The translations under genes and the position numbers were made by a program. A stretch of DNA of 64,000 bases, from the NCBI GenBank assembly GCA_039105265.1, contig JAPFFF010000022.1, positions 1,984,001 to 2,048,000 of the forward strand, in the 5' to 3' direction. The notes below the pieces were generated by a model. The model saw only the letters and a program-made list of their open reading frames with translations, was not told the origin of the DNA and did not search any database. The DNA is from Tritrichomonas musculus. Taxonomy: Eukaryota; Parabasalia; Tritrichomonadida; Tritrichomonadidae. Shown here piece after piece: positions 1 through 9,268 of this stretch; the stretch's first letter is position 1, and every line of letters begins with the position of its first letter.

Positions 1-1
1 C

Positions 2-1705
2 GCAGAAGATCGATCGCTTACCATAGAGTCTCCAAAAGCAGAAGCCGAGGTGTCAAATATACGAAGATATATCAATAAGATTAGGGTCTATGAGGGTATC
101 GAAGCTGATATCGAAAAAGATGTCAATCGTGAGAATACAAATAATAACATTTTTTCTTCACCTAAAGAAACTATGCAAAACCCTGTCCCCAACCCTAACG
201 ATAACGATGCGCAACCAGTTGAAGTTGAAGATGATGATTATCATTTTGATGTTGATTTGTCTGATGTGCAAGCAGACAACAAATTTAAATATGCACGTAC
301 ACCAGCTCGACAAAAATCTGGTAAGCCAAGAACACATAATTATGACGAGGTCGTCATTGCACCAAATTCAATCTTAAAGCCTGCAAAAATCAGTAAGAGT
401 GAAGAGCTTGCTTTTTATAATCCCAATGTTAGTATTCAGAGTTCCAGTAGAGGACCTCGTGGTGATTTGAATTATGGTGTCATAACAGACCGTATAAGTG
501 ATAGGTATGGTTCATTATCATTAACAGGTAATTCAGCTCAACGCAAATTGAATTTCCTCGATATCATCATTAATGGGAACTACAGAGTTAAGTATATACC
601 AAATGCTGCTTCACGTGACACAGCAGAGGAATATTGCAAAAACCATTTGGATAAAGATGGAACTTCCAAATATAGATTATTAGGCACAAACGCACGAGAC
701 CCATTACATAATAGAATCACCGACCTCAATGGAGACCAGGTTGATGATATTGTCCTAGTAGATAAACGAGGTGTTCCTGCAATTGTTAATGGTTATAAGC
801 TAGTTCTCGCATCACCATACAAGAAAGTGTGGAAAACAACCCATGTGACAAGAGAGGATAGACTTAAGGAACCATTTAATGAATGGCTTGCTAAACAATT
901 TAGTAAATCAATCAATAGTGTTAATTGGAGAGAAGGAAAATATATACTTTCAGAAACTCAAGATATGCAAAAACTAATGACTGCATATGGTAAAAAGGGA
1001 TTACCAAAGCCACGTATCAGTAAACGACTCACACCTAATGGATATTGGGCTTCTGCATTCTCACATGTATGGAAGTTATTTTGGAATAGCGAGGTTTATT
1101 CTGATCCCGTTATTCAGACTCTCAAGAAAGCTACCAATTATCTTACTGTTGCTAATACCATATTCATATACTATTTCGACCAACCAATTAAGTATTCTGT
1201 TGAACAATCACAAGAATTTGGTGGAAAATTCCTTACATATGCACAATGGTCTACATGGCGTCGTGTAAATAAGGATAAATATAATGGAAGTTTGGGTCCT
1301 GCTGTTGTAAAGTTTGTAAATACAACTATAGGCACAGCTGTTAATCTAGAAACTGGAGAGTTGATTGAAGAAGACGGTGGTAAATGGCATCCAAAACTCC
1401 AACAATTAATCGGTTTTATAGAAACAATTGTATTTGACTGGGGCTTTGGTATGGCATTACGAGATGGAATGAAAAGGACTCATAATCAACCAGCACCATT
1501 TGAAGATCTTGCTAATGATATGTATGCTGGTCAATTACAGGACATCAAGAAGGATTGGTCCCAAATGGTTTCACTCCATATTCAAAATATCATATATCAA
1601 CCAAAGAGCGGATATATAAAGTATAAGACGGAAGCTGAAGCAGCCAAAAATAAACGTCGTACTGAAGCCAACGTTTTGGTTAATGCGAAAAATAACTATT
1701 ATTAA
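2..1705 (+). CDS. FG-GAP-loop virion-type protein, 3' part (element A)
   Basis: This is the A copy of the gene at 20807-22684, already open at the window edge. It shows the same acidic N-terminal part, the DLNGDQVDDIVLVDKRG loop (a D-x-N-x-D pattern typical of FG-GAP or EF-hand-like calcium sites) followed by INGY-type residues (VNGYKL), and a helical C-terminal half. About 45 of 551 residues differ from the B copy, far more than in the capsid gene. Function is unknown; a structural or virion-associated role is inferred from its place among morphogenesis genes. Confidence 0.6.
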   Translation, partial: AEDRSLTIESPKAEAEVSNIRRYINKIRVYEGIEADIEKDVNRENTNNNIFSSPKETMQNPVPNPNDNDAQPVEVEDDDYHFDVDLSDVQADNKFKYARTPARQKSGKPRTHNYDEVVIAPNSILKPAKISKSEELAFYNPNVSIQSSSRGPRGDLNYGVITDRISDRYGSLSLTGNSAQRKLNFLDIIINGNYRVKYIPNAASRDTAEEYCKNHLDKDGTSKYRLLGTNARDPLHNRITDLNGDQVDDIVLVDKRGVPAIVNGYKLVLASPYKKVWKTTHVTREDRLKEPFNEWLAKQFSKSINSVNWREGKYILSETQDMQKLMTAYGKKGLPKPRISKRLTPNGYWASAFSHVWKLFWNSEVYSDPVIQTLKKATNYLTVANTIFIYYFDQPIKYSVEQSQEFGGKFLTYAQWSTWRRVNKDKYNGSLGPAVVKFVNTTIGTAVNLETGELIEEDGGKWHPKLQQLIGFIETIVFDWGFGMALRDGMKRTHNQPAPFEDLANDMYAGQLQDIKKDWSQMVSLHIQNIIYQPKSGYIKYKTEAEAAKNKRRTEANVLVNAKNNYY

Positions 1706-1712
1706 TAAACAA

Positions 1713-3026
1713 TTACTCCTTATGATATTTTCTTTGATAAAACCTATTGTTAGCCATTATTTTTGCCATTTCATCCTGTTGTTGGTCAGTCGATTTAATG
1801 ACTTCCATTGGCTCGTATATGAATGTGGGATCATCAATATTCCCATTGGTTTTTGGAGTACCTTCTATATAAAATGATTTACCAAAGCTTACCAGTCTAT
1901 CGCGATTACCATCTGTGGATTCACGTGATGGTGATTTAGGATGACTGTTTGTGGCTCGCTTAGCATGTTGCTTGAGAGCTGGCAATGATTTTGTATAAAC
2001 ATTGTACTCTTGTACGGAACCATTCTTCTTAACCATTCGAATTGGTACGGTTTGTGGTATAGTAGGTTCCAGAACTGGGTTTCCAGGTACTGGTTTGCCA
2101 GGTTGAGCATATGTGTTTGGATCAAATATTTTTTCATTGAAATTCTGCTTATTATTACTTCTGGGTCGAGCTTCGGGTATCACTGATTCTGTAAACTCAA
2201 TACCACCACTGCTCTCATCAATGCTCTCATCAATGCTCTCATCATCACTAGAGATGGATACAATCGTATTGAGGGAGTCACGCTTGGGGGAGGCATTACC
2301 GGATGTATGACTGGAGGTTCTACTGGAGGTATGACTGGATGGTGTTTTAGAACTGTCGCGCTTAGGGGATTTACGACCCAATGATGGTGTTGTGATTGTA
2401 GACATATCAAACCTAATAGGTGGTGATTTATATGTTGATGCATCAACTCGCATTGGAGGTGGGGGTTCAAATTGGGGTACATTTGGAGGAGGTGGTGGTA
2501 TTGAACGTGGTGGTTGCATTGGGGGTGCATATGGAGGAACATATGGAGGGACATTTGGAGGAACTGGAGGTGGTTTCACAAATGGAGGTTGCATTGGAGG
2601 AGCTGCTGGTGGCATTGGGGGTGCTGCTGGGATTACCACTGTTGGTTGCATTGGTTGAGGTGCAAAGTATTGATGGTATTTGTCATTTTGGCGTTTGGGG
2701 TCTGGAGTTGGAGGTAGATGTTTGATCACAATATCAGGAATATATTCCTTGTGATAGAGTATTGGTATATTAAATCTCTCATTATCATAAACACCTGGAC
2801 GTACGATAACATTTTTACGGACTATACTATCGAATTCATCATATGGGGCAGCAATAAATACATTATTTGGCAGCTGCATAAAATTATTGTTTTCTCGAAG
2901 AAAATATACAAACCGAATACCATTTGATGTTTCAGCTTCATCCCAAATAATACTGGGTTCTCTCTCATAATTCCTTAGGAAGAATAGGAAGCCATGTAAT
3001 TGTGGATCAAGTGAACCTCCACGCAT
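1713..3026 (-). CDS. Proline-rich protein (element A)
   Basis: A globular N-terminal part of about 120 residues (FFLRNYEREPSIIWDEAE, FVYFLRENNNF, FIAAPYDEFDS) is followed by a long Pro/Met/Gln-rich stretch (PPAAPPMQPP-like), a Ser/Thr/Lys-rich stretch, and a conserved C-terminal part ending FYQRKYHKE. It converges on the FG-GAP-like gene with only 7 nt between them. The start is uncertain: the first ATG is used here, but no promoter box lies close to it. No family was recognised; the architecture resembles viral scaffolding or tegument proteins, which is only a guess. Confidence 0.5.
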   Translation of the reverse strand: MRGGSLDPQLHGFLFFLRNYEREPSIIWDEAETSNGIRFVYFLRENNNFMQLPNNVFIAAPYDEFDSIVRKNVIVRPGVYDNERFNIPILYHKEYIPDIVIKHLPPTPDPKRQNDKYHQYFAPQPMQPTVVIPAAPPMPPAAPPMQPPFVKPPPVPPNVPPYVPPYAPPMQPPRSIPPPPPNVPQFEPPPPMRVDASTYKSPPIRFDMSTITTPSLGRKSPKRDSSKTPSSHTSSRTSSHTSGNASPKRDSLNTIVSISSDDESIDESIDESSGGIEFTESVIPEARPRSNNKQNFNEKIFDPNTYAQPGKPVPGNPVLEPTIPQTVPIRMVKKNGSVQEYNVYTKSLPALKQHAKRATNSHPKSPSRESTDGNRDRLVSFGKSFYIEGTPKTNGNIDDPTFIYEPMEVIKSTDQQQDEMAKIMANNRFYQRKYHKE

Positions 3027-3191
3027 AGAGCTTACGATTTTGGGTAGACCTATATCTTTAACGAATATAAACTTATTGTCATTTGTATGGCTAGCATATA
3101 CCCCATTTATATATTAATTTTCAATACTTTTATATTGACCTGGATATAGGTATATTTTTCCATTCATTTACCCAAAAATAAACTGCCGAAG

Positions 3192-3524
3192 TCAATAGAT
3201 TAGCAAGCACGATAGCACGAATGCATCGGGTTTTATCTCATTACCATACAGGTCTGTGAACCATATTTTGAAATCCCGCTTGGTCCTATTGAGCATCTCA
3301 TATTTGCGATACTTGGTTTGCCGTCTGTTGGCTAGCATTATGAAGTGGTCACAGTATGGGTCAAATTCAACAATATCCGAGTGTACCATCAAATCACCGA
3401 TGATGGTCTTATTCAGGATAGCTCCCACATACTGCACTACGATGTACTTCTTATTGCGACTATATATGAAGTCCTCAGGTAGCTTAAACTCAGTGGTCTG
3501 CGTATGGAAATAGCGCTTTGGCAT
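3192..3524 (-). CDS. Small conserved protein downstream of integrase (element A)
   Basis: A 110-residue protein starting MPKRYFHTQTTEFKLPEDF, identical to the copy at 24125-24457. Its start codon lies 3 nt after the integrase stop, so it is either co-transcribed with the integrase or uses a promoter inside it. It is rich in aromatic and basic residues, with no signal peptide or membrane segment. No family recognised. Confidence 0.55.
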   Translation of the reverse strand: MPKRYFHTQTTEFKLPEDFIYSRNKKYIVVQYVGAILNKTIIGDLMVHSDIVEFDPYCDHFIMLANRRQTKYRKYEMLNRTKRDFKIWFTDLYGNEIKPDAFVLSCLLIY

Positions 3525-3527
3525 TTA

Positions 3528-4739
3528 TTATATAGCAAAGTACTGCTTATAGTCTTTACCTAGTGATGCATAATTGGGTGCCACGAATCGGGTATACATA
3601 ATGGGGACAGTTACGGTAGCTCGCTCATCATCAGTCTTAGGCGTTCGACCAGTTTTGGTTTTGGTATACGGTACATATTGATTATCATTATTCAACTGGA
3701 ATCTATAATATGGCTTCAGCAGTTTACATTCGACGTTCCCATTATAGTATCTTATGAATTCTGGAATCTCATTGAACACACGCCTCTGCTTCTCATGCTT
3801 CTTCTCAGTTTTGGATGTATCGTAATGGACCAATATGATATTCCCCTTGCGATAGCTCAGCAGACCATCCATTTGCATATTATTTTTGACTCGACGTAGC
3901 CGCCGTTGGCAATCCCTGATGTATCTCCATTCCAAATCAGGGTTGTGCTGCATTTGATTGGGTGTGTAGTATATCCACTTGGGTTCCCTTGCTAGATACG
4001 GGTCATATTGGATTCCATCATCTCGGTAATTGGGATTGGGCATTCGTAGAGACCGATGTGGTGTGTTGTTATAGAAGTGTACCATCTGTTGCATCAGGTA
4101 TGGGTCTCCAATCCGACGATTATCTAAACCGAATGCATTACGGAGTGTCCTGATGGTTGCATCAACGATTTTGTGAGCGTTGTTGTGTTTGGATTTATCG
4201 ACAATCACTGCATTACGGTCAATCAACACATTTTTGGTACCTTTATATTTATTTCTGGATGGATTGTAACGGCCAAGTATATCAAGCACCTTGAGTAGGT
4301 TATTCTCACCATCGAATTTGATGGTATTAAATTTGAAGTCATCATATTTCTCAAGAATGATTTTGGTGTATGCAGTCTTGATGGTATCAGCTAGTCGATT
4401 CTTAAGTGGTTCCACAATTAGATACCGCGTGTTGACATTCACCATGATGAGGTAAATGGTTTCATGGACTACCACGGACTCGATTACATTAGCCCTTGTG
4501 GTGTACTTCACAAACATCAAATCAACTTCCCAGCATCCGGGTTCCAATGAGAAATCCGGTTTTGAATAGGGACTGCATGATTTCAATTTGAAGTCCTTCA
4601 CGAATGGCTCATGATGAGTTTCTGGGTTGATGATAAACTGCGATGGGTCCAGTTTTGATATCTTAAATTTGAATGGGTACTTGAGCAGCGAATTGTACTC
4701 ATTGTCGAATATCTTGAACGATTTCCTGTTGTCAGTCAT
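3528..4739 (-). CDS. Retroviral-type (rve) integrase (element A)
   Basis: 403 residues. The RNase H-like core is visible around EVDLMF (near residue 71), a second acidic motif KFDGENN about 70 residues on, and the typical FYNNTPHRSL motif near residue 235; a basic C-terminal region with an SH3/chromodomain-like GNIILVHY strand follows. In Polintons this enzyme integrates the linear DNA. A TATTTTTG box sits 8 nt upstream of the start. About ten residues differ from the B copy. Confidence 0.85.
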   Translation of the reverse strand: MTDNRKSFKIFDNEYNSLLKYPFKFKISKLDPSQFIINPETHHEPFVKDFKLKSCSPYSKPDFSLEPGCWEVDLMFVKYTTRANVIESVVVHETIYLIMVNVNTRYLIVEPLKNRLADTIKTAYTKIILEKYDDFKFNTIKFDGENNLLKVLDILGRYNPSRNKYKGTKNVLIDRNAVIVDKSKHNNAHKIVDATIRTLRNAFGLDNRRIGDPYLMQQMVHFYNNTPHRSLRMPNPNYRDDGIQYDPYLAREPKWIYYTPNQMQHNPDLEWRYIRDCQRRLRRVKNNMQMDGLLSYRKGNIILVHYDTSKTEKKHEKQRRVFNEIPEFIRYYNGNVECKLLKPYYRFQLNNDNQYVPYTKTKTGRTPKTDDERATVTVPIMYTRFVAPNYASLGKDYKQYFAI

Positions 4740-4767
4740 TTAATGTGCAAAAATAGTGGTCTCAATC

Positions 4768-4792
4768 GGTCTGCGGGAATTCCCGTTGACCC
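4768..4792. repeat. Double-stem palindrome upstream of integrase (element A)
   Basis: Arms GGTC/GACC around the perfect core CGGGAATTCCCG; same architecture as the copies at 9484, 16539 and 25757. Confidence 0.65.
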
Positions 4793-4822
4793 AATATTTA
4801 GTGGTTATCTCCATGAAATCTG

Positions 4823-4846
4823 GGTCTGGTAGAATTCTACCACACC
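4823..4846. repeat. Palindrome with a different core (element A)
   Basis: The perfect 16-bp core TGGTAGAATTCTACCA (4827-4842) lies between GGG and CCC arms. In element B the same site (25757-25784) has a palindrome with another core. Both are flanked by the same AGTGGTTATC-type direct repeats. Confidence 0.65.
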
Positions 4847-4852
4847 CAATAT

Positions 4853-5086
4853 TTAGTGGTTATCGCTTGATAATTCAGCGAGCTCATTCTCGAGTTTGGC
4901 GACCTTCTCCTTCAGACTATTGATATCCTCAATCAGTGATTCACGAACGGCTAGTCCATTGCTGCCCAGCATGCCCCCTTTGATGTTATTGAGGTGGCTC
5001 TTATACATATAGCACTTCTCCTTGAGATCATGTTTGATGCGCTTAAGCTCTGGAATCTCCTTCTTGTATTCACCCAATTCAGTCAT
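4853..5086 (-). CDS. Short coiled-coil protein (element A)
   Basis: 77 residues, highly charged; the C-terminal half (INSLKEKVAKLENELAEL) has clear heptads of a coiled coil. It is nearly identical to the copy at 25789-26022 (one residue differs). It is divergent from the small gene at 5121 across a 34-bp spacer. No family assigned; a small virion or scaffold component is possible. Confidence 0.5.
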   Translation of the reverse strand: MTELGEYKKEIPELKRIKHDLKEKCYMYKSHLNNIKGGMLGSNGLAVRESLIEDINSLKEKVAKLENELAELSSDNH

Positions 5087-5120
5087 TTAGATATGAAAAA
5101 AAGTGTTTTTTCAAGATTAA

Positions 5121-5348
5121 ATGTCATATGAGGAACGCTGTGTATTAAGAGATTCAAATGGGCTTACGTATTTCAATCACCTGGAACGTCACATGCGAAA
5201 TAGGCGAACTATGAGTTGTACCAAACCCACAGTCCCAAAATATGAAGATAAGGGGTGTGTTGTGCATGACCCAATCATTAAGTCAACATCATCAACAATA
5301 CATCGCTCACTCAATCACCAGGTAATCCCAAATAATTCCATAATCTAA
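5121..5348 (+). CDS. Small basic protein (element A)
   Basis: 75 residues, beginning MSYEERCVLRDSNGLTYF, rich in Arg, His and Ser. It is the only plus-strand gene inside a minus-strand block and its end overlaps the end of the convergent 144-residue gene by 4 nt. It is kept in B with one residue changed, which supports it being real. Function unknown; a DNA-condensing role is conceivable from its charge. Confidence 0.45.
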   Translation: MSYEERCVLRDSNGLTYFNHLERHMRNRRTMSCTKPTVPKYEDKGCVVHDPIIKSTSSTIHRSLNHQVIPNNSII

Positions 5349-5779
5349 TGCCTCATGAGACTGTTCACTGCATCAGTACACTCATTCACGGTATTGGTGA
5401 GCTGATTTATTTTTGTGGTGATCACGCCAATGGTGTTCTCCAGAGTGGTAATCCGCTTGGTGTATTCATCTACTGATGACTGCAATGCATTGATGTCAGC
5501 TCGAATGCTTGCAAATTGGATCTCCACCAGGTTGTCACTATCGGATGGCTTGGTGATCTTCTTGAGAAACACATTACTAGAGCCATCCTTGCCAGTGCGT
5601 TTGGTAATCCTGTACTCGCATTCTGGGGTGATTATTTTGTAGGTTTTATTGAGGTAATTGGTGGTCTTCTCATTGAACATATCCTTGTACTTCTGGTAGA
5701 ACAGGTCGAACTCCTCAACTGAGTTGAACGTGCGTTGCTCCATCTTGTTATCATTTATAACCCTAATATCGCAATTCAT
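5345..5779 (-). CDS. Coiled-coil protein with N-terminal globular part (element A)
   Basis: 144 residues, identical in sequence to the B copy. The N-terminal 90 residues contain beta-like segments (YKIITPECEYRITKRTGKD), and the C-terminal 55 form a trimer-like coiled coil with Ile/Leu heptads (ITTLENTIGVITTKINQL). A TATTTTTG box lies 11 nt upstream of the ATG. The build, head plus heptad stalk, resembles small viral spike or fibre-base proteins; that reading is inference. Confidence 0.55.
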   Translation of the reverse strand: MNCDIRVINDNKMEQRTFNSVEEFDLFYQKYKDMFNEKTTNYLNKTYKIITPECEYRITKRTGKDGSSNVFLKKITKPSDSDNLVEIQFASIRADINALQSSVDEYTKRITTLENTIGVITTKINQLTNTVNECTDAVNSLMRH

Positions 5780-5829
5780 TTAAAAACGGACAAAAATATA
5801 TTCATATGTATGTGGATATTCGATGATGA

Positions 5830-6081
5830 TTAAACCTTGTCCAGTATGGATTTGCCTATGTCATTAGCTTTGCTTACGTAATTGAGTCCAGTGCTGATGG
5901 TGTCTACAACTGGTCCAACACCTGGTATGAAGTCGGCGATTGGCTTGATTTTATTGATGATACCCTTTCCAATATCAACCGCCTTTGGGATGTTGCGGAT
6001 GACAGTTTGAGCTGCATTCTTGAGCTTACTACCGACGTTCTTGAAAGCGTTCTTAATCTTCTTGAAGATGCCAATACCCAT
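5830..6081 (-). CDS. Amphipathic minor virion protein, adenovirus pVI-like (element A)
   Basis: 83 residues from the ATG at 6081, chosen because an ATTTTTG box lies 10 nt upstream. The N-terminus MGIGIFKKIKNAFKNVGSKL is a strongly amphipathic basic helix, followed by a Gly/Pro/Ile-rich segment (IADFIPGVGPVVDTIS) and a second amphipathic helix. Such small proteins beside the capsid gene are known as membrane-active minor components (pVI-like) in adenovirus-related elements. Divergent from the capsid gene across 47 bp. Identical in B. Confidence 0.55.
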   Translation of the reverse strand: MGIGIFKKIKNAFKNVGSKLKNAAQTVIRNIPKAVDIGKGIINKIKPIADFIPGVGPVVDTISTGLNYVSKANDIGKSILDKV

Positions 6082-6128
6082 TTGGTATATACAAAAATGT
6101 GATTTCAAGCTTTTTTCCAAGATACAAA

Positions 6129-8081
6129 ATGAGATACAGGAACGAAAGAGCTCACAATTTGAAATACGAGGTTGGGAATGTCAATGACACATTCCAGAAG
6201 ATGCGAAATATAATCAATGTGAATGATGGTACCAGAAGCTTCTCATTTAGAACTGTCGATTGCCATGACCAGCCAGCCCCATTTCACCAAGGCCAGTACT
6301 CACAGATTTCATTAACGCATCCCGACCACTTCATTAGCGATATCGACAAAGGCTTCCTCACATTCCACATCAAACTCGATTTGCAATTGAACACCGATTT
6401 GGCCAAATTGCAAGAGATCAATGATCCAAATAACTTCTATAAACTGTTCGTTGGATTTAAGTCCTCGAACCAATTATTCGACAGGCTCGAGATTCTACAT
6501 AACAATGTCAATGTCGGATATCAACAAAATGAATGCATTCGCGAGGGCTTCCTATACTCGGTTTTGAAGCCAGAGACTGAGAAGATGCGTCGCAGATTCG
6601 TTCACAGCTTATGGGAGAACATCAGCAATTACAGTCAAACTCATGCTGGTTCATACGTTAATCTCAATAGCTTCAAGGATGGTGGTAAGACCACAACTGA
6701 ATTCGACTTGAATGTACCATTTGATGACTTGCTTGCATTACAGGCATTTGACTTATTCCCTAATGGAATCATTGGTGATTTATCCATTAGATTCCAAGTC
6801 AGTCCAGCTGGTCTTGTTTGGGCTGCCATTGACCCATACACGGTTGCTGAAGCCAAGGCATTCCTAGAAGATAATGATACCGTATCCCCAGAGGAACTCG
6901 ATAAACTCAAACAAATCAAAGCTCATGGACATCTCAAACACCAATTCACTCAAATCGGTAACGAGGCTATCATCCCAGGACCTGGTGATAATCCAAATCC
7001 ACCATCTCCCGAACCAACACCAACTAAATATCAATTGAAGTTTGAAGTTAGAGAACAATACGTATCTGCATCTGGAGGTGATTTCGATGATCTGATTGAA
7101 AATTGTTCATTCATCTTTGGATTTACAGATGATGAGTTTACTGAACTTGGAATTGAAAAGACTGATGATAATAAAGCAATTTGCCAAGCTCATTATACCA
7201 AAGAACATGGTAAATTACCTCAACCATCACATGCAGGTCATGTTTACGTCAATTTCGTATCTAAAACCGAAGCTAATAAATTGATGAGTGCTCATTACTC
7301 ATCACAACCAGCAACACTCACTGTTAACCGAATGACCATCACTCTCTGTAAGTCCAACATGCAAGGCTATTGTGTTTGTGAAGCCACTCGTGCAAGCATT
7401 GAATCCATATTACGTGAAGGTCTAGTAATTCCATCTCAAAAGGTCGATTACCATGCATTCCCAATTGCAGCTGCCGCTAACGGAATCAAGTCTACATTGA
7501 ATATCCCATTAATCAATGTCACAAGCATGTCATTGTTGTTCCCCAAGCATCACAATGATTTGACTGTATTTGAGAATCCGGTTTACCAAAACTGCTTTTT
7601 GAATATTGGTGGTAAGAACTTCCCAGATGAGAATGTCAGTACCATTGGCGCCAGATTCTTCGAAAGCCAATTAACTGCTGGAGACCTCGATGGTATCACA
7701 CTCCAATGTTCAAAGGAATTCGAAGATAGCTTCACCATGCCCAAGAACGATGAAAATGGTGTCCGATATCGCAATACATTGAGTGATGCCACATCATTTG
7801 TATTCAATGTCCAAACTGAGCGTGCATCTGCTGGATACTGTTATGATGGCTTAGATGGTGGCAAAGGCAATATCCAAATTCAAGTCAATGGTCAACCAAT
7901 ATTCACTGGTGATAATGATACATATTACAAGATTATCGAACCAAGTGGAGCCATTGTTAGACCACCACCTGTACAACTCTATTTATGCAGAGACACCTAC
8001 TTCAAGCTCTCACTCGATGGCCTTGAATATATCGATGATGAATCACCAGCTGGCTCACAAGTTGATCCAGAAATGGCATAA
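6129..8081 (+). CDS. Double-jelly-roll major capsid protein (element A)
   Basis: 650 residues from the ATG at 6129. Polinton capsid hallmarks are visible: the N-terminal SFSFRTVDCHDQPAPFHQGQ region, FDRLEILHNNVNVGYQ, LNVPFDDLLA, a GLVW motif closing the first half, and in the second half SLLFPKHHNDLTVFENP with GGKNFPDE. The length fits Polinton capsids (about 500-650). Only two residues differ from the B copy. Confidence 0.82.
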   Translation: MRYRNERAHNLKYEVGNVNDTFQKMRNIINVNDGTRSFSFRTVDCHDQPAPFHQGQYSQISLTHPDHFISDIDKGFLTFHIKLDLQLNTDLAKLQEINDPNNFYKLFVGFKSSNQLFDRLEILHNNVNVGYQQNECIREGFLYSVLKPETEKMRRRFVHSLWENISNYSQTHAGSYVNLNSFKDGGKTTTEFDLNVPFDDLLALQAFDLFPNGIIGDLSIRFQVSPAGLVWAAIDPYTVAEAKAFLEDNDTVSPEELDKLKQIKAHGHLKHQFTQIGNEAIIPGPGDNPNPPSPEPTPTKYQLKFEVREQYVSASGGDFDDLIENCSFIFGFTDDEFTELGIEKTDDNKAICQAHYTKEHGKLPQPSHAGHVYVNFVSKTEANKLMSAHYSSQPATLTVNRMTITLCKSNMQGYCVCEATRASIESILREGLVIPSQKVDYHAFPIAAAANGIKSTLNIPLINVTSMSLLFPKHHNDLTVFENPVYQNCFLNIGGKNFPDENVSTIGARFFESQLTAGDLDGITLQCSKEFEDSFTMPKNDENGVRYRNTLSDATSFVFNVQTERASAGYCYDGLDGGKGNIQIQVNGQPIFTGDNDTYYKIIEPSGAIVRPPPVQLYLCRDTYFKLSLDGLEYIDDESPAGSQVDPEMA

Positions 8082-8123
8082 GAAATATGGCATTAGGGGT
8101 AAAAATATTTTTGCACTTTGGAA

Positions 8124-8456
8124 ATGTCTCTCCATAAGGCTAGAATTCTATCAAGTGAGAATGATGCGAGTGTTAAGCAAGAGCAGAATGTGAATATTAA
8201 GATCGCTGCGAATAGACCTCCACCAGTTCAGCCGGTATCATACCCTCAAGTCCCACAGATGCAACCCCAAATGGGATATACTCAAAATGGCACCCAGGAT
8301 GCAAATTTTACTACACCCTCGACAACTGGTCCACATCCATCAGTTGCTCCAATAAACAGTCCACCCATCGATCGATCATTAGACCCCGACACTGACGACT
8401 TGGGTACCAAAAATAAATTCCTCGAGATATTGCTGAATATCTATGAGACCAATCCA
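8124..8456 (+). pseudogene. Post-capsid conserved protein, partial copy (element A)
   Basis: Starts MSLHKARILSSENDASV, 10 nt after a TATTTTTG box, and matches the first part of the intact B gene at 29060-29698 up to where element A ends. Compared with B it lacks two short palindrome-bearing in-frame segments, so the two copies record recent insertion or loss of small palindromes. Confidence 0.6.
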
Positions 8457-8486
8457 AGTAGTGAAGGGGTATCAATAATCCAGGTC
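8457..8486. other. 30-bp bridge between element A and the left end of B
   Basis: These bases match neither the corresponding part of element B nor its terminal repeat. The last four, GGTC, recur directly after B's right end. It may be a remnant of the sequence into which B inserted, or filler at an older rearrangement joint. Nothing else can be supported. Confidence 0.4.
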
Positions 8487-8711
8487 AGATAAATCCCCAC
8501 TTAAAACGCCCAAAATGACCCCTTTTTGGCCCCCTTCTAAATATCAAAAATAGCATACACCCATAGCCCCATATTTTGAACCCGCATTTGACCCCACATT
8601 CGGACCCATATTCGGGGGCCACATAGAGTTCCCCATTTTGTGCCCATAGTGAATCCACCCCAAAACGCCCATAAAACGACCATATTTGGACCCATACAAA
8701 TTCCAAAAATA
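8487..8711 (+). repeat. Left terminal inverted repeat of element B
   Basis: This 225-bp block aligns without obvious gaps to the reverse complement of 31587-31811, at roughly 90 percent identity by eye. It begins AGATAAATCCCC, fitting the AG...CT termini of Polintons. No convincing gene lies in it. Confidence 0.85.
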
Positions 8712-8721
8712 GGCCACATAT

Positions 8722-8778
8722 GGCCCACCTATAGCCCACCTATAGCCCACCTATAGCCCACCTATAGCCCACTTATAG
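8722..8778. repeat. 11-bp tandem repeat inside the left TIR
   Basis: Five or so copies of the 11-bp unit GCCCACCTATA follow the alignable part of the terminal repeat. Degenerate relatives of the same words continue to about 8815. The right end has a different tandem array at the matching place, so the inner borders of the two TIRs have diverged by repeat turnover. Confidence 0.8.
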
Positions 8779-8865
8779 CACTACCTATGGGACCACCTAT
8801 GGCCCATACGGAATTCCAAAAATAACGCGATTCTCGAATCAATCCAATTTTTTATCCAGTTAGAA

Positions 8866-9168
8866 ATGAATTCAACAACTGCTGCCATGCCACAACTCTC
8901 CACTGTCGAAGCTAATGGTGTCAAACTCGATTACCTCGAACACGTCATTCTCAAGAAATACCCCCAATGGAAATCCCTTGCATTCGACTACCACAACGAC
9001 GATGATTTCATGGACGATCTCATCGATACAATATCAAATTTTGAAACTGATTTGGAATCCCTTCGAACCAAAATCATAGATGGTGATAGCTATGATCGCA
9101 AGGAACTCGATTTGAGTAGGATCAAGATGCTATTGAAAATACTCGCATTCTCATATGAATATGCGTGA
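8866..9168 (+). CDS. Small acidic protein at left end of element B
   Basis: 100 residues, acidic, helical (DDDFMDDLIDTISNFETDLESL), without recognised domain. It is the first gene inside the left TIR. The 22 bases before its ATG (CAATTTTTTATC...GAA) closely resemble those before the KilA-N gene, suggesting duplicated promoters and shared control of the two genes. Function unknown; an early regulatory role is inferred only from the position. Confidence 0.5.
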   Translation: MNSTTAAMPQLSTVEANGVKLDYLEHVILKKYPQWKSLAFDYHNDDDFMDDLIDTISNFETDLESLRTKIIDGDSYDRKELDLSRIKMLLKILAFSYEYA

Positions 9169-9268
9169 GTTCTCAATCACATCCGTATTTTATATTTTTG
9201 GACTCAACTCCATATGATGTAATAACTAGCTGGTTCGCAATGCAACTCAATTTTTTATCGCGTTTGAA

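Larger units (their letters stand above)
1..8456 (+). mobile_element. Polinton/Maverick element A (partial copy, family 1)
   Basis: This stretch is collinear with positions 20977-29440 of element B and carries the same genes in the same order: FG-GAP-like protein, Pro-rich protein, integrase, coiled-coil proteins, amphipathic minor protein, capsid. It begins before the window and its similarity to B stops at 8456, about 30 bp before B's left terminal repeat. The capsid block is almost identical to B, so the copy is young. It is a partial, broken element with few internal breaks. Confidence 0.85.

Noticed and set aside
2392-2725. Gly-rich plus-strand frames, as in silk or cell-wall proteins
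   Set aside because: They are the antisense of the Pro-rich coding tract of the 1713-3026 gene.
8485-8750. Three overlapping minus-strand frames inside the left TIR of B
   Set aside because: They are translations of the low-complexity terminal repeat in all frames and are not kept in the right TIR copy.
8722-8778. CRISPR array
   Set aside because: The 11-bp units are directly adjacent with no unique spacers; this is a simple tandem repeat.
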